NCBI RefSeq assembly: GCF_027594865.1
Contig: NZ_CP089391.1
Coordinates: forward strand, 4,370,501 to 4,434,500
DNA: 64,000 nt
DNA from: Bradyrhizobium xenonodulans
GTDB taxonomy: Bacteria > Pseudomonadota > Alphaproteobacteria > Rhizobiales > Xanthobacteraceae
Direction of reading: 5' to 3'
This document shows, in pieces, positions 8,392 through 20,001 of the stretch. The translations under genes were made by a program, and so were the position numbers. Below the pieces are notes generated by a model. That model had not been told where the DNA came from, made no database searches, and was given only the letters and a program-made list of their open reading frames with translations. Within the stretch, counting starts at the first letter, position 1. Each line of letters starts with the position of its first letter.

Positions 8392-9455
8392 TCCCGTCCC
8401 TCGTTCTTCGGATCGGCCTTGCTGTCGCGTACCAGGCGCTCCACCGCGATAATTTCCTTGAACCACTGCTTGGTCGGCTTGGCAAAGAAGCCGCCCCAGC
8501 GTCCGTTCGGCGGGATGTCGTCCTTGACGCCGCTCATCGCGGTGACCTGGGCCCCGTCGCCGATCTTGAGATGATTGTTGATGCCAACCTTAGCTCCCAG
8601 CGCCACGTTGTCGCCGATCGTCAGGCTGCCCGCGAGCCCGATCTGGGCCGCCAGAAGGCAGTTCCGGCCGATGGTTACATTGTGGCCGATCTGGACCTGA
8701 TTGTCGATTTTGGTACCCTCCCCGATCACGGTGTCGCGCAGAGATCCGCGATCGATGGTGGTGCCGGCGCCGACTTCCACATTGTTCTGGATCAGCACGC
8801 GACCGGTCTGGGGCACCTTCAGATGGCCCTCGGGGCCGAAGAAGATGAAGCCGTAGCCGTCCTGGCCGATCGAGCAGCCGGGATGGATCAGCACGTTGTT
8901 GCCGATCAGCGAGCACTGGATTGCCGTGCGGGCGCCGACATTGCAGTCCCGGCCGATCTTGACCCCGGGACCGATGACCGCGCCGGCCCCGATCACGGTG
9001 CCGCTGCCGATCTCGACGTCCGGACCGATGACGGTCAGCGGCTCGACGACGACGTCGTCCTCGAGCCGGGCCGAGGAATCGATGATCGCCGACGGCGCAA
9101 TGCCGTCATTTCCGAACCAGGACTGCGGGCGCAACGCATCGGCGTGCCATTCCCGCGCGAGCCCGACGAAGGCGCGGAACGGCTGCGCCACCCGCAGCAC
9201 GGCCACATGCGCAGGCACCTGGGCCTCGAAGCGCGGGCTCACCAAGCAGGCCCCCGCCTTGGTCGCCTTGAGCTCGTCGGCATATTTGAGGTTGTCGAAG
9301 AACGCCAGATGCATCGGGCCGGCTTCGTCGAGCGAAGCAAGGCCCGTGATGATGTGGCCGCCCCTGGCGGGGTCGACGAGCTGCGCCTTGGTCTGCGCGG
9401 CAATGTCCGCCAGCGCCGAGGCTGGCGGCTTTTTGAAGAAGGTCGGCTGCGCCAT
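8388..9455 (-). CDS. lpxD: UDP-3-O-(3-hydroxyacyl)glucosamine N-acyltransferase
   Basis: Third lipid A enzyme, adding the second hydroxyacyl chain to the amine of UDP-3-acylglucosamine. 355 residues from the ATG at 9455 ([11 protein letters not shown]); the longer open frame from 9527 adds a charged leader without family resemblance. After an N-terminal uridine-binding domain, residues from about 105 form hexapeptide repeats ([20 protein letters not shown]). The catalytic His lies in [10 protein letters not shown]. In enterobacteria skp separates bamA and lpxD; here the genes are direct neighbours. Confidence 0.95.
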   Translation of the reverse strand: MAQPTFFKKPPASALADIAAQTKAQLVDPARGGHIITGLASLDEAGPMHLAFFDNLKYADELKATKAGACLVSPRFEAQVPAHVAVLRVAQPFRAFVGLAREWHADALRPQSWFGNDGIAPSAIIDSSARLEDDVVVEPLTVIGPDVEIGSGTVIGAGAVIGPGVKIGRDCNVGARTAIQCSLIGNNVLIHPGCSIGQDGYGFIFFGPEGHLKVPQTGRVLIQNNVEVGAGTTIDRGSLRDTVIGEGTKIDNQVQIGHNVTIGRNCLLAAQIGLAGSLTIGDNVALGAKVGINNHLKIGDGAQVTAMSGVKDDIPPNGRWGGFFAKPTKQWFKEIIAVERLVRDSKADPKNEGRE

Positions 9456-9592
9456 TCCACCCCGTCGCGGTCCGGCTTCGGCATGAAGCGATCGGGCCGC
9501 ATCATGCCTCATCTCACGATTGAGCACGATCTTTTTGGAAGAACCGGCCCCAGGGAACTCCCAGGCGGCCGGATCATGCCCTGCTGATCGAA

Positions 9593-12118
9593 TTAGAACG
9601 AGGTGCCGCCGCCGAACCGGAATTCCTGCGTGCGGTCATACTTGCCCTTGCTGAGCGGCACGGCGTAGTCGAAGCGCAGCGGACCGAACGGCGACTGCCA
9701 GATCAGGCCGACACCGACCGACGAGCGGATCACCTTGCTGTCGTCATAGACGAGACCCGTACAGGTTCCCGTGGATGACGGATTGATGGTCGATGGGATA
9801 CAGCCCGGCGCGTTGACTTCGTTGGTCACCGTCCAGCTCGTCGGCCCCTTATAGTCATACAGGCCGCCAGCATCGGCATAGACCGCGCCCTTCAGGCCCA
9901 CTTCCTTCGGCAGGAACCAGAACGGCATCTGCAGTTCGAACGAGGCGCCCCAATACTTGGTGCCGCCGAGCGCGTCCTGCGTACCGAAGGGGTTCAAGTC
10001 GCGCGGGCCGATGCCGTTCGGGGCAAAGCCGCGGACGAGGTTCGGGCCCATCTGGAACTGGTCGAGCATCCGCAGGTCCTTGTTGACCTTGGTCAGGATG
10101 CCGCCCTGGAGATGGACGAGGCCGACGATGTCGGACACCAGCGGGGCGTAGTACTTTCCGTCCGCCACGGTCTTCAGATAGGAGACGTCGCCGCCGACGC
10201 CGGCGAAATCCTGACGGAAGTCGACGAGCAGACCGTCGGTCGGGTTCTTGTTGTTGTCCAGCGTGTTGTAGGTCAGCGTGTAGCCGAGCGCCGAGGTCAG
10301 GGTCTTGCCGTTCGCCAGCTCCTTGCGCACCGGCAGCGAGGCTTCGCCATCGTTGTAGCAGCCCAAACCGTTGGTCGAAGCGGCAAGGGGGGTACCAGTT
10401 GCGTTGGAGAAGGCCGGGCTCGGGTTGAACGCCGAGGAGAGCGGGTCATTGTTACAGTTCGCCAGGTAGCTCGGCAGCGTGATTTCCTGCTGGTAGACCG
10501 AGTAACGCAGCTGGAGCGACAGATCTTCGCGCAAGGAGAAGCCGAGACGCGGCGAGAAGCCGAGCGTCTTGGTGCCGTAGGAGATGTAGCTGTTGGAGAG
10601 CTGCTGGCGCTGATAGAGGTCGAGGCCGAGCGCCACGCGGTAGTCGAGCAGATACGGCTCGACGAACGACAGCGAATAGCCGCGCGCATACTGGCCGTAG
10701 GTCACCGACGCCTTGGCGAACAGGCCGCGGCCGAGCAGGTTGCGCTCGGAGATCGAGACTTCGGCGAGCGCGCCGTCGGTCGTCGAGTAACCGCCCGAGA
10801 CCGAGAAGTCGCCGGTCGATTTCTCGTCGAGATCGACGATCAGGACCACGCGGTCGCTGGAGGAGCCCGGCTCCGTCGTGATCTTCACGGTCTTGAAGTA
10901 GTCGAGGTTCTTGAGGCGGCGCTCGGCACGGTCAACCAGCGCGCGGTTGTACGCATCACCCTCGGAGATGTCGAACTCGCGCCGGATCACGTAGTCGCGC
11001 GTGCGGCTGTTGCCGCGGATATTGATGCGCTCGATATAGGTGCGCGGGCCTTCGTCGATGTTGAACACGACGGAGACGGTGTGCGCCTCGAAGTTGCGAT
11101 CGCCACCGGGGCGGACCACGGCGAAGGCATAACCGCGGCGCGATGCCTCGATCTGCATTTCCTCGACCGACTTCTCGACCGATTCGACATTATAGAGCGA
11201 GCCGACATTGATGCGCGAATAGGCACGCATCGTGGTCGGATCGAAGTTCGGAATGGACGAGCGGAAGTCGACGGTGCTGACGCGGTACTGCGACCCTTCC
11301 TCGATCTTGAAGGTGACGTTGAAGCCCTTCTTCTCCGGATCGTATTCGGTGAGCGCCGCGACAACCTGGACGTCGGCAAAGCCGTTCTTGAGGTAGAAGC
11401 GGCGGATCAGATCGCGGTCGGCCTCGACGCGGTCGGGATCGTAGATGTCGCCGCTGCCAAGGAAGCTCAGCAGGTTCGATTCGCGCGTCTTGATGACGTC
11501 CCGCAGGCGGTAGGACGAGAACGCCACGTTGCCGACGAACTCGATCGACTTGACGCCGGTCTTGGCGCCCTCCTCGACCGTGAAGATGAGGTCAACGCGG
11601 TTGTTCGGCTGCTCGATGACTTCAGGCGTGACACGCACGTCGTAGCGGCCGGAGCGGCGGTAGATTTCGGCGATTCGCAGCGTGTCGGACTGCACCATGG
11701 CGCGGGAGAAGGTGCCGCGCGCCTTGGACTGGACTTCAGCGGTGAGCTGCTCGTCCTTGATCTTCTTGTTGCCCTCGAAGGCAATGCGACCAATCACCGG
11801 GTTTTCCACCACGGAGACGACGATCTGGCCGCCGGCGCCGCGATTGATTCGCACGTCCTGGAACAGGCCGGTCTCGATCAGCGCCTTGAGGCCGTCATCG
11901 ATGGCGCCCTGATCCAGGCGGCCACCCGGGCCCGGCTTGAAATAGGAGCGGATCGTCTCCACCTCGACGCGGCGATTCCCTTCGACGGAAATCGACTGAA
12001 CGGTCTGAGCAAGCGCAGACGAAGAGACAAAAACAGCCCCAACCGGGGCAACCACCGGCGCGCCGAACATGATCAGGGTTGCGAGCAAGCCCCCCCGGAG
12101 TCGCAGTCCAAACTTCAT
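9593..12118 (-). CDS. bamA: Outer membrane protein assembly factor BamA
   Basis: Essential Omp85 protein that folds beta-barrels into the outer membrane. 841 residues from the ATG at 12118, giving a signal peptide ([19 protein letters not shown]... cleaved after ALA-Q). The open frame goes back to 12250 but the added part has no signal character. Five POTRA domains span roughly residues 45-440 (the first begins [19 protein letters not shown]), then a 16-strand barrel, with [19 protein letters not shown] near the conserved VRGF loop. It ends with FRFGGGTSF, a terminal Phe as expected for an outer-membrane substrate signal. Confidence 0.95.
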   Translation of the reverse strand: MKFGLRLRGGLLATLIMFGAPVVAPVGAVFVSSSALAQTVQSISVEGNRRVEVETIRSYFKPGPGGRLDQGAIDDGLKALIETGLFQDVRINRGAGGQIVVSVVENPVIGRIAFEGNKKIKDEQLTAEVQSKARGTFSRAMVQSDTLRIAEIYRRSGRYDVRVTPEVIEQPNNRVDLIFTVEEGAKTGVKSIEFVGNVAFSSYRLRDVIKTRESNLLSFLGSGDIYDPDRVEADRDLIRRFYLKNGFADVQVVAALTEYDPEKKGFNVTFKIEEGSQYRVSTVDFRSSIPNFDPTTMRAYSRINVGSLYNVESVEKSVEEMQIEASRRGYAFAVVRPGGDRNFEAHTVSVVFNIDEGPRTYIERINIRGNSRTRDYVIRREFDISEGDAYNRALVDRAERRLKNLDYFKTVKITTEPGSSSDRVVLIVDLDEKSTGDFSVSGGYSTTDGALAEVSISERNLLGRGLFAKASVTYGQYARGYSLSFVEPYLLDYRVALGLDLYQRQQLSNSYISYGTKTLGFSPRLGFSLREDLSLQLRYSVYQQEITLPSYLANCNNDPLSSAFNPSPAFSNATGTPLAASTNGLGCYNDGEASLPVRKELANGKTLTSALGYTLTYNTLDNNKNPTDGLLVDFRQDFAGVGGDVSYLKTVADGKYYAPLVSDIVGLVHLQGGILTKVNKDLRMLDQFQMGPNLVRGFAPNGIGPRDLNPFGTQDALGGTKYWGASFELQMPFWFLPKEVGLKGAVYADAGGLYDYKGPTSWTVTNEVNAPGCIPSTINPSSTGTCTGLVYDDSKVIRSSVGVGLIWQSPFGPLRFDYAVPLSKGKYDRTQEFRFGGGTSF

Positions 12119-12292
12119 TGCGCAACGCGCCCTTATCAGTACCAGACCCAACCCCAAAGCCGGTCTGGGAGATTCCCCAAGTTCGAAGCCGCTTGTAGCC
12201 AATTTCATCGGTGCCGCAAACGGCAGCAGACACCGTAATTTCAATTTCATTCCAAGACGTTGCTCAACAGCAACGCCACAAAAAAGCCCCTA

Positions 12293-13444
12293 TCAGGAAG
12301 CGGCCATCCGCAGGATGTCGTTGTAGGTGGCAAACACCATCAGCATCAGCACCAATCCGAGCCCGATTCGGAACCCCATCTCCTGGGTCCGTTCCGACAA
12401 GGGCCGGCCACGGACCACCTCGGCCGCGTAGAACATAAGGTGGCCGCCATCGAGCAGCGGGATCGGGAACAGGTTCAGCAGGCCGATCGACACCGACAGC
12501 ACCGCACACAGATTGATCACGAACTGGAACCCGGCGCTGGCCGCCTGCCCCGACATCTTCGCGATGCCGAGAACGCCGCTGACCTCGTTGGGATTGCCGT
12601 TTCCGACGAACAGCGAGCCCAGGAACTTGAAGGTGCTGGTGATGATGAACCAGACCTGCTCGACCCCGATCTTGAGCGCTTCGCCGACGCCGACCGGCGC
12701 AGTCGAGGCCTCACCCGCCGGCGATTTGTGCTCGACCCCGAGCACACCGAGGCGATGGCTATTGCCGAACGGATCCTTGCGCTCCAGCAGCGCCGGCGTT
12801 GCGGTCAGGGAGACGATGGCTCCGTCGCGCTTGACCTGGAAGGCAAGCGCCGAACCCGCGTTCATCGCAACGATTCGCTGCATGTCGGCAAAACTCTCGA
12901 TCGGCTTGCCGTCGATCTGCACGACCACGTCGCCGATCTTGAAGCCGGCCGCGGCCGCAGCGCCGTCGGCGACGACACCGTCGACACGCGCGATCGTGCT
13001 CGGCTTGCCGTAATACAGCGCCATGCCGGCGAAGATCAGCGCGCCCAGGATGAAATTGGCGATCGGGCCGGCCGCGACGATGGCGGCGCGCGGGCCGACC
13101 TTCTTGTGGTGGAAGCTGCCGGCACGTTCCTCGGCGGTCATGGCCGCCAGCGCCTCTGCCGACGGGGTCGAGGCCTCGCTCTCGTCGCCGAAGAACTTGA
13201 CGTAGCCGCCGAGCGGAATCGCCGAGATCTTCCAGCGGGTGCCATGACGGTCGTTGAAACCGACCAGCTCAGGTCCGAAGCCGAGGGAAAAGGTTAAGAC
13301 GCGAACGCCTGCCCAGCGTGCGACCAGAAAATGGCCGAGCTCATGGAAGAACACGACGATCGTCAGGACGAACAGGAAGGGAACCGCATAACCGAGGAGC
13401 CCATGGCTCAACGTATTGAAACTATGGACGAAAAAGTCGATCAT
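12293..13444 (-). CDS. rseP: RIP metalloprotease (site-2 protease, RseP/MmpA type)
   Basis: Intramembrane zinc protease of 383 residues. The zinc motif HELGH is at residues 34-38 within the first membrane helix (VVFFHELGHFLVARW); the second metal ligand region is LFPIPLLDGGHLMFY near residue 340. A PDZ domain lies between, around KIGDVVVQIDGKPIESFADM. In E. coli RseP cleaves RseA and signal-peptide remnants, in Caulobacter MmpA cleaves PodJ; which substrate applies here is not visible. Position between dxr and bamA is conserved. Confidence 0.93.
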   Translation of the reverse strand: MIDFFVHSFNTLSHGLLGYAVPFLFVLTIVVFFHELGHFLVARWAGVRVLTFSLGFGPELVGFNDRHGTRWKISAIPLGGYVKFFGDESEASTPSAEALAAMTAEERAGSFHHKKVGPRAAIVAAGPIANFILGALIFAGMALYYGKPSTIARVDGVVADGAAAAAGFKIGDVVVQIDGKPIESFADMQRIVAMNAGSALAFQVKRDGAIVSLTATPALLERKDPFGNSHRLGVLGVEHKSPAGEASTAPVGVGEALKIGVEQVWFIITSTFKFLGSLFVGNGNPNEVSGVLGIAKMSGQAASAGFQFVINLCAVLSVSIGLLNLFPIPLLDGGHLMFYAAEVVRGRPLSERTQEMGFRIGLGLVLMLMVFATYNDILRMAAS

Positions 13445-13487
13445 CGAATTCCCTCATCCAGCGCCGCAAGGCCCTGGCCCGAACCAT

Positions 13488-14711
13488 CTAGGATGCCTTT
13501 AAGGCAATTTGAGGCAATAGGGCGGCAGCCCTATTTCGCGCAACATGGTCAACAGAGATTGCATCGTCGGCTGACGTCAGCGGAGCCTGGTTCCCGGTGC
13601 GGATCCAGTCGTCCAGCGTCGCCTCGACCAGCCGGGCGATCGCGCCGAACCGGATCTTGCCGGCGATGAAGGCGGCGACCGCGACCTCATTAGCGGCGTT
13701 GTAGACGGTGGTCGCCCCCTTCCCGGTCCGGAGCGCATCGAAAGCCAGCCGAAGTCCGGGGAAGCGCTCGAAATCCGGCGCCTCGAAGGTGAGCTGGCCG
13801 ATCTTGGCGAGATCCAGCTTGGCCGCCGGCCCCTTGATGCGATCGGGCCAGCCGAGGCAGTGCGCGATCGGCGTGCGCATGTCGGGGGCGCCGAGCTGGG
13901 CCACCACCGAGCAGTCCGAGAACTCGACCATGCCGTGGATGATCGACTGCGGATGCACCAGGACGTCGATCTCGTCGGGCGCAAGCGCAAACAGATAGGA
14001 CGCCTCGATCACCTCGAGGCCCTTGTTCATCATCGAGGCGGAATCGATCGTGATCTTCTGGCCCATGCTCCAGTTCGGATGCTTCAGGGCTTGTTCGAGC
14101 GTGGCCTGCTCGATGTCGGCCGGCTTCCATGTCCGGAACGGGCCGCCCGAGGCGGTGATGATGACGCGGACGAGCTCGTCGCGATTGCCCGATGCCAGCG
14201 CCTGAAACAGCGCGTTGTGCTCGGAATCGGCCGGCAAAATACAGGCGCCCGCCTTCGCCGCGCGCTGCATGAAGAAATCGCCGGCGCAGACGAGACATTC
14301 CTTGTTGGCCAGCGCGACATGTGCGCCGCGATCGACGGCCGCCAATGCCGGCTTCAGTCCGGCGGCGCCGCTCACGGCGGCCATCACCCAATCGGCCGGA
14401 CGCGCGCCGGCTTCGATCACCGCGCTTTCGCCGGCGCCGCATTCGGTGCTCGTGCCCGCCAGAGCGGCCTTGAGCTCGGCAAGCTTGGATGTGTCGGCGA
14501 TCGCGACGAAGCGCGCGGAAAATTCCTTGGCGAGCTTGGCCAGCGCTTCGACATTGCCGTTCGCCGTCAGGGCCTCGACGCGGTAGCGCTCGGGCGAGGC
14601 GCGCAGCAGATCCATCGTGCTGTCGCCGATCGAGCCGGTGGCGCCGAGAACCGTGACGCTGCGGACGGTCGACGCCGCAGCCTTGTTGTTACGCAATGGA
14701 ACCGCGCTCAT
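13488..14711 (-). CDS. dxr: 1-deoxy-D-xylulose 5-phosphate reductoisomerase
   Basis: Second step of the MEP isoprenoid pathway, making 2-C-methylerythritol 4-phosphate with NADPH. 407 residues from the ATG at 14711; upstream frame extension to 14756 overlaps cdsA and is not used. Signatures: NADPH site [18 protein letters not shown], metal/substrate site [13 protein letters not shown], flexible loop [15 protein letters not shown], and [13 protein letters not shown]. It supplies isoprenoid units to UppS in the same cluster. Confidence 0.95.
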   Translation of the reverse strand: MSAVPLRNNKAAASTVRSVTVLGATGSIGDSTMDLLRASPERYRVEALTANGNVEALAKLAKEFSARFVAIADTSKLAELKAALAGTSTECGAGESAVIEAGARPADWVMAAVSGAAGLKPALAAVDRGAHVALANKECLVCAGDFFMQRAAKAGACILPADSEHNALFQALASGNRDELVRVIITASGGPFRTWKPADIEQATLEQALKHPNWSMGQKITIDSASMMNKGLEVIEASYLFALAPDEIDVLVHPQSIIHGMVEFSDCSVVAQLGAPDMRTPIAHCLGWPDRIKGPAAKLDLAKIGQLTFEAPDFERFPGLRLAFDALRTGKGATTVYNAANEVAVAAFIAGKIRFGAIARLVEATLDDWIRTGNQAPLTSADDAISVDHVARNRAAALLPQIALKAS

Positions 14712-14715
14712 GTCC

Positions 14716-15558
14716 TCACCAAACCATAAGACCGCTTCCGGCGCTATGCACACCATGGCGGAGAAAGCCGATAATCCATGCCATCAGGATGGCCGCGACA
14801 AAACCGTCCAGACGGTCCAGTAGCCCGCCATGGCCGGGAATTAAGTGACTGGAATCCTTGACACCGAAGCGCCGCTTCACCGCGGATTCGAAGAGATCCC
14901 CGAGTTGCGACACCACCGACAGGATCGCGCTGACGAGCAGAAGTGGAACCGCCTTCCCGATTCCGCAAGCGGCAAAGCCCGCGGCCACTACAAGGCTTGC
15001 CGCAAAACCGCCGAGCGCTCCGGACCAGGTCTTCTTCGGGCTCACGCGCGGCCACAGCTTCGGTCCGCCGATGCTGCGTCCGGCAAAATAGCCGCCGATA
15101 TCGGTCGCCCATACCACCAGCAGCACGAACATCAGGGCGGAGAAACCGTTGACGAGATCCTTCCGCACCAGGATCGAGGCCAGCAGCGCCGCCGACGCAT
15201 AGGCAAAGCCGGTTGCTGCCCAGACGAACTTGCCGCGCGCGATCACCGTCACGATCGCGCCGCCGATGAGGCCGGTGACGACGGAGGTCTTGAGTGCGCC
15301 GAAAGCGACGGAGGCGCCCATCGCGGCGATGACGACCGTCCCTGCCCCGGCCAGCGCGGCCGAGCCTGCGCCCACCACCATCAGCCATTCCGCGAACAGC
15401 CCGATCGACACCAGGGTGACGAGAAGCGCCCACAGCCAGCCGCCGGCGTAAGCGATCGCAATGGTCAGCGGCGCCAGCACCAGCGCTGCGAGGACTCGCA
15501 TCACCAGATTGCTCGGGGCTGGCTTGGTGCCCGCCGATGTGGCGTCGGGTTCGCTCAC
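14716..15558 (-). CDS. cdsA: Phosphatidate cytidylyltransferase
   Basis: Inner-membrane enzyme that makes CDP-diacylglycerol for phospholipid synthesis. 280 residues and about seven hydrophobic helices. The CdsA signature is visible near the C-terminus: [20 protein letters not shown] followed by [14 protein letters not shown]. The start overlaps the uppS stop (ATGA) and the stop is 4 bases before the dxr start, so translation is probably coupled through uppS-cdsA-dxr. Confidence 0.95.
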   Translation of the reverse strand: MSEPDATSAGTKPAPSNLVMRVLAALVLAPLTIAIAYAGGWLWALLVTLVSIGLFAEWLMVVGAGSAALAGAGTVVIAAMGASVAFGALKTSVVTGLIGGAIVTVIARGKFVWAATGFAYASAALLASILVRKDLVNGFSALMFVLLVVWATDIGGYFAGRSIGGPKLWPRVSPKKTWSGALGGFAASLVVAAGFAACGIGKAVPLLLVSAILSVVSQLGDLFESAVKRRFGVKDSSHLIPGHGGLLDRLDGFVAAILMAWIIGFLRHGVHSAGSGLMVW

Positions 15559-16313
15559 GAGGCGGTTTTCGCGACCAGGCCGCCGAAACGGCGCTCGCGC
15601 CTGGCAAATTCGGCGATCGCGCCTTCCAGCGCCGCCTTGTCGAAATCGGGCCAGTGGATCGGCACGAAGACGAGCTCGCTATAGGCGGCCTGCCACATCA
15701 GGAAGTTGGAGAGCCGCTGCTCGCCGCTGGTGCGGATGATGAGATCGGGATCTGGAATGTCGGGCGCATCGAGATGCGCGCCGAGCGTCTCGGCATCGAT
15801 CGTATCAGGATCGCGCTTGCCGTCGGCGACTTCCCGCGCGAGCTTCTGCGCGGCTTTCGCGATCTCCTGCCGCGATCCGTAATTGAAGGCGACCACCAGC
15901 GTCAGGCGCGTGTTGTCGCGCGTCAGTTCCTCGGCCTCGTTGAGGAGCGCGCAGATGTCGCCCTCGAGCCCGTCGCGCTTGCCGATGATGCGAACCTTGA
16001 CGCCGTCGCGATGCAGGCTCGCCAGATCGTTGCGGATGAAGCGGCGGAGCAGACCGAAGAGATCGCCGATCTCGCTCGCCGGGCGCGACCAATTCTCCGA
16101 AGAGAAGGAGAAGATGGTGAGATAGCGGATGCCGAGCTCGTGCGAGGCACGCACCACGCGGCGCAAGGCTTCGACGCCGCGGCGATGCCCCTCCGCACGC
16201 GGCAGACCGCGCGCGGCCGCCCAGCGCCCGTTGCCATCCATGATGATGGCGACATGCGCAGGCGCGTCGGACCGATCGGGTCCTTCCGTTGCTGGCGCGG
16301 CTGCGTTGGACAT
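15555..16313 (-). CDS. uppS: Undecaprenyl diphosphate synthase (cis-prenyltransferase)
   Basis: Makes the C55 lipid carrier for peptidoglycan and surface polysaccharides. 252 residues. The catalytic N-terminal motif [17 protein letters not shown] with following [11 protein letters not shown] is intact (the Asp binds Mg-PP). Other conserved pieces are [15 protein letters not shown] and the C-terminal [19 protein letters not shown]. It lies 12 bases after frr and overlaps cdsA. Confidence 0.95.
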   Translation of the reverse strand: MSNAAAPATEGPDRSDAPAHVAIIMDGNGRWAAARGLPRAEGHRRGVEALRRVVRASHELGIRYLTIFSFSSENWSRPASEIGDLFGLLRRFIRNDLASLHRDGVKVRIIGKRDGLEGDICALLNEAEELTRDNTRLTLVVAFNYGSRQEIAKAAQKLAREVADGKRDPDTIDAETLGAHLDAPDIPDPDLIIRTSGEQRLSNFLMWQAAYSELVFVPIHWPDFDKAALEGAIAEFARRERRFGGLVAKTAS

Positions 16314-16325
16314 GAAGGCGATGCC

Positions 16326-16889
16326 TTAAACGGTGAGGATTTCTTTTTCCTTGGCGGCCAGCAACTGGTCGATCTCGGAGATGGTGCCGTCGGTCGCCTT
16401 CTGCACCTCGTCGGCGTGACGCTTCTGATCGTCCTCCGACATCTCGTGATTCTTCTCGAGCTTCTTGAGAACGTCGAGGCCGTCGCGGCGGACGTGGCGC
16501 GCAGCGACCTTGGCGGCTTCGGCGTATTTGTGCGCGACCTTCACCAGCTCCTTGCGGCGCTCCTCGTTGAGCTCGGGAATGCGAAGGCGCAGCACCTGGC
16601 CTTCGGTCGCGGGCGACAGGCCGAGATTGGAATCGACGATCGCCTTCTCCACCGCCTTGACCATCGACTTGTCCCATACCTGCACCGAGATCAGGCGCGG
16701 CTCCGGCACGCTGACGGTGGCGAGCTGGTTGAGCGGCATGTGGCTGCCGTAAGCTTCGACCTGCACCGGGTCGAGCATCGAGGCCGAGGCGCGGCCGGTG
16801 CGCAGGCCGCCAAGCTCGTGCTTGAGCGAGGCGACGGCGCCCTGCATGCGGCGCTTGACTTCGTTGAGGTCGAAATTACCCGTGGACAT
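16326..16889 (-). CDS. frr: Ribosome recycling factor
   Basis: Releases ribosomes from mRNA after termination together with EF-G. 187 residues from the ATG at 16889 (a GTG codon directly precedes it). The family pattern is clear: [20 protein letters not shown] in the first domain, then [16 protein letters not shown] and [23 protein letters not shown]. It is separated from pyrH by 67 bases. Confidence 0.95.
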   Translation of the reverse strand: MSTGNFDLNEVKRRMQGAVASLKHELGGLRTGRASASMLDPVQVEAYGSHMPLNQLATVSVPEPRLISVQVWDKSMVKAVEKAIVDSNLGLSPATEGQVLRLRIPELNEERRKELVKVAHKYAEAAKVAARHVRRDGLDVLKKLEKNHEMSEDDQKRHADEVQKATDGTISEIDQLLAAKEKEILTV

Positions 16890-16956
16890 CACGTTTCTCC
16901 TTCAAAATCCCGGCGACCTCTCCGCGCCCCTCCGTCGGGGCACGCCAGATGAGCCG

Positions 16957-17673
16957 TCAGCCGGCGACGATGGTTCCGTGGCCGACGCCGCGCAGCATGG
17001 CGCCGATCGACCCCGGCTCCGCGATCGAGAATACGATGATAGGCAGCGACGTCTCGCGGGCAAGCGCGAAGGCGGTCGCATCCATCACCTTGTAGCCGCC
17101 CTCGATCGCTTGGGAATGCGTCAGGCGGTCGAACCGCGTGGCGGTCGGATCCTTCTTCGGGTCGGCCGAGTAGACGCCGTCGACATTGGTCGCCTTCAGC
17201 ACGACCTGGGCGCCGATCTCGGCGGCGCGTAGCACTGCGGTCGTGTCGGTGGTGAAGAACGGATTGCCGGTTCCGCCGCCGAGCAGCACGATCCGGCCTT
17301 CGGCGAGGTATTTGTGCGCCGCGGTACGGGTGAACAGCTCGGAAATCTCAGGCATGACGAAGGCCGACAGCGTGCGCGCCGGCGTGCCCTTGCGCTCGAT
17401 CGCCGATTCGAGCGCGAGGCAGTTCATCATGGTGGCAAGCATGCCCATGGTGTCGCCGGTCGTGCGGGAGACGCCGCGCGAGGACACCTCGACGCCGCGC
17501 ACCATGTTGCCGCCGCCGATCACGACCGCCACCTCGCATCCGAGCTGGCGAGCCGCGATCAGATCGTCCGCAACCCGGTCGACGGTCGGCTGGTCGATGC
17601 CAAATCCCTGCTGTCCCGCGAGATATTCGCCTGACAGCTTGATCACGACGCGACGATAGACCGGATCAGTCAT
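16957..17673 (-). CDS. pyrH: UMP kinase
   Basis: Phosphorylates UMP to UDP in pyrimidine synthesis. 238 residues from the ATG at 17673; two codons of open frame precede it. Features of the bacterial amino-acid-kinase fold: [12 protein letters not shown] at the N-terminus, [11 protein letters not shown], and the nucleotide region [20 protein letters not shown]. The gene follows tsf by 60 bases, the usual order. Confidence 0.95.
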   Translation of the reverse strand: MTDPVYRRVVIKLSGEYLAGQQGFGIDQPTVDRVADDLIAARQLGCEVAVVIGGGNMVRGVEVSSRGVSRTTGDTMGMLATMMNCLALESAIERKGTPARTLSAFVMPEISELFTRTAAHKYLAEGRIVLLGGGTGNPFFTTDTTAVLRAAEIGAQVVLKATNVDGVYSADPKKDPTATRFDRLTHSQAIEGGYKVMDATAFALARETSLPIIVFSIAEPGSIGAMLRGVGHGTIVAG

Positions 17674-17733
17674 GAGCACCTTCCTTGTCCGGGCGCCGCT
17701 TCCGGCGGCACGCCGGAAGGAACGTTCCGGCGC

Positions 17734-18657
17734 TTACTTCTTGCCGCTGGCCGCTGCGACCTCGGCCGCGAAGTCGCTTTCCTGCTTCTCGATTCCCTCA
17801 CCGAGAGCATAGCGCACGAAGCCCGCGATCTTCACCGCGCCGCCGACCTTGCCTTCGGCTTCCTTCACCGCCTGCGCCACCGACTTGCCGGTATCGTGGA
17901 TGAAGGCCTGCTCGAGCAGGCAGACTTCCTTGTAGTAGGTCTTGAGGCCGGACTCGACGATCTTTTCGATCACGTTCTCGGGCTTGCCCTGCTGGCGATA
18001 TTTGTCGGCGAGCACGTCCTTCTCGCGCTTGACCACCGCCGGATCGAGGCCGGACGGATCGAGCGCGAGCGGGTTGGCGGCCGCGACATGCATCGCGATC
18101 TGGCGGCCGAGGGTCGCGAGTTCGTCGGCCTTGCCCGGCGATTCCAGCGCGACGATCACGCCCATCTTGCCGGCACCCTCGACGACGGCGCCGTGGACGT
18201 AGCTCGACACCACGCCCTGGCTCACTTCGAGCGAAGCTGCGCGGCGCAGCGTCATGTTCTCGCCGATGGTGGCGATCGCATCATTGATTGCGGCTTCGAC
18301 CGTGACGTCGCCGACCTTGGCGGCCTTGATCTTCTCGACATCGGCGCCGACGTCGAATGCGACCTGGGCGACCATCTTGACGAGGCCCTGGAACTGGCCG
18401 TTGCGCGCGACGAAGTCGGTCTCGGAGTTGACCTCGACCACGACGCCCTTGGTGCCCTTGGTGAGCGCGCCGATCAGGCCTTCCGCGGCGACGCGGCCGG
18501 ACTTCTTGGCGGCCTTCGACAGGCCCTTCTTGCGCAGCCAGTCCTGCGCCGCTTCCATGTCGCCGCCGGTCTCGGTGAGCGCGGCCTTGCAGTCCATCAT
18601 GCCCGCGCCGGTCGACTCGCGCAGGTCCTTGACCATCGCAGCTGTGATCGTTGCCAT
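17734..18657 (-). CDS. tsf: Translation elongation factor Ts
   Basis: Guanine exchange factor for EF-Tu, 307 residues. The UBA-like N-terminal domain (residues about 1-50) carries [18 protein letters not shown], and the EF-Tu contact motif is SETDFVARN. Length is close to other proteobacterial EF-Ts proteins. It is cotranscribed with rpsB, from which it is separated by 136 bases with no clear terminator. Confidence 0.96.
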   Translation of the reverse strand: MATITAAMVKDLRESTGAGMMDCKAALTETGGDMEAAQDWLRKKGLSKAAKKSGRVAAEGLIGALTKGTKGVVVEVNSETDFVARNGQFQGLVKMVAQVAFDVGADVEKIKAAKVGDVTVEAAINDAIATIGENMTLRRAASLEVSQGVVSSYVHGAVVEGAGKMGVIVALESPGKADELATLGRQIAMHVAAANPLALDPSGLDPAVVKREKDVLADKYRQQGKPENVIEKIVESGLKTYYKEVCLLEQAFIHDTGKSVAQAVKEAEGKVGGAVKIAGFVRYALGEGIEKQESDFAAEVAAASGKK

Positions 18658-18793
18658 CGTTGAAAATCCTTCTTGCCTGCCGGTTCGCCGCGGCGTGGCA
18701 TCACATAGCCCTCGCCGCGGTCCATCTCAGGAATTTCGCGTCAACTGAAATGGTGGCCGGACTTATATCCGGCCAACCCATCGCTCTTTTTGA

Positions 18794-19789
18794 CTATTCC
18801 GCTTCCGCGGTCAGCGCCTTGGCCTTGGCCACCCAGGCATCCGCGCGGCTGGGCAGACCGACTTCTTCGCCGATCGTGTGCGCGGTGTCGTGGTCGAGCT
18901 CGGCGAGCTGCCAGAAGTGGAAGATGCCGAGGTCGTTGAACTTCTTCTCGATCGCACCCGACACGCCCGGGAGCTTCTTGAGGTCGTCGGCGGTGCCGCG
19001 GGGACCTGCAAGGCCCTGGAAGCCGCTCGAGGACGCCGCCGGCAGTTCTTCGGCGAGCGGACGAGCCGAGGCGCCGACGTCGATGCCGGAATCGCCCTGG
19101 GCGCGCGAGATGCCATCGATCGCCGCACGCGCGATCAAGTCGCAATACAGCGCGATCGCGCGGCCGGCGTCGTCATTGCCCGGGACCACATAGGTGATGC
19201 CCTTCGGATCCGAATTGGTGTCGACGATCGCGGCAACCGGGATGTTGAGCCGCTGGGCTTCCTGGATCGCGATGTCTTCCTTGTTGGTGTCGATCACGAA
19301 GATCAGGTCGGGCAGACCGCCCATGTCCTTGATGCCGCCGAGCGAACGGTCGAGCTTGTCGCGCTCGCGCTGCAGCGTCAGGCGCTCCTTCTTGGTGTAG
19401 GAGCTGGCGTCGCCGCCGGAGAGCACGTCGTCGAGATGGCGCAGGCGCTTGATCGAAGCCGAGATCGTCTTCCAGTTGGTCAGCGTGCCGCCGAGCCAGC
19501 GCGAGTTGACGAAGTACTGCGCACAGCGCTTGGCAGCGTCCGCGACGCCGTCCTGCGCCTGGCGCTTGGTGCCGACGAACAGGATGCGGCCGCCCTTGGC
19601 GACGGTGTCGCTGACCGCCTGCAACGCGTTGTGCAGCAGCGGCACGGTCTGGGCGAGATCGACGATGTGGATGTTGTTGCGGGCGCCGAAAATGAACGGA
19701 GCCATTTTCGGATTCCAGCGGTGAGACTGGTGACCAAAGTGCACGCCAGCTTCGAGCAGCTGACGCATAGTGAAATCGGGCAGTGCCAT
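18794..19789 (-). CDS. rpsB: Ribosomal protein S2 with helix-hairpin-helix C-terminal extension
   Basis: Small-subunit protein S2, 331 residues from the ATG at 19789 ([20 protein letters not shown]). The S2 core ends near residue 235 after [17 protein letters not shown]. About 90 further residues follow, compared with about 240 total in E. coli. The last 60 contain [17 protein letters not shown] and then [21 protein letters not shown], which resembles the helix-hairpin-helix tails seen on other alphaproteobacterial proteins. The open frame extends upstream to 19930 but crosses the predicted promoter. Confidence 0.95.
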   Translation of the reverse strand: MALPDFTMRQLLEAGVHFGHQSHRWNPKMAPFIFGARNNIHIVDLAQTVPLLHNALQAVSDTVAKGGRILFVGTKRQAQDGVADAAKRCAQYFVNSRWLGGTLTNWKTISASIKRLRHLDDVLSGGDASSYTKKERLTLQRERDKLDRSLGGIKDMGGLPDLIFVIDTNKEDIAIQEAQRLNIPVAAIVDTNSDPKGITYVVPGNDDAGRAIALYCDLIARAAIDGISRAQGDSGIDVGASARPLAEELPAASSSGFQGLAGPRGTADDLKKLPGVSGAIEKKFNDLGIFHFWQLAELDHDTAHTIGEEVGLPSRADAWVAKAKALTAEAE

Positions 19790-19902
19790 CGTTCTAATTC
19801 TCCGGTTGGTTCCTCCGGAAGCGTGTGAGCAAAACGGAGCGTTGTCGCCCCGGCTGCCACCGGACGGCCTTGAGAGCCATGCTTCCGTGTGAGATGGCGC
19901 GG

Positions 19903-19930
19903 TGTATAGCGCGATTTCGGCCAGAAGCAA
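19903..19930 (-). promoter_or_regulatory. Probable sigma-70 promoter of rpsB-tsf
   Basis: On the minus strand TTGCTT (19930-19925) is followed, after 16 bases, by TATACA (19908-19903). A transcript from here would have a leader of roughly 105 bases before the rpsB ATG at 19789, long enough for the S2 autoregulation known in other bacteria, though I see no specific structure. Placed by eye only. Confidence 0.55.
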
Positions 19931-20001
19931 GGAAATAAGGGCCTTTCGGGGGCGGTTTTCGCCCGCGCGAGGCCCCTTTCCGTAAAGACCCCGCTACGTC
20001 C

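Noticed and set aside
10112..12238. 708-codon open frame opposite bamA
   Set aside because: Shadow of bamA codon bias; no signal peptide or family motif.
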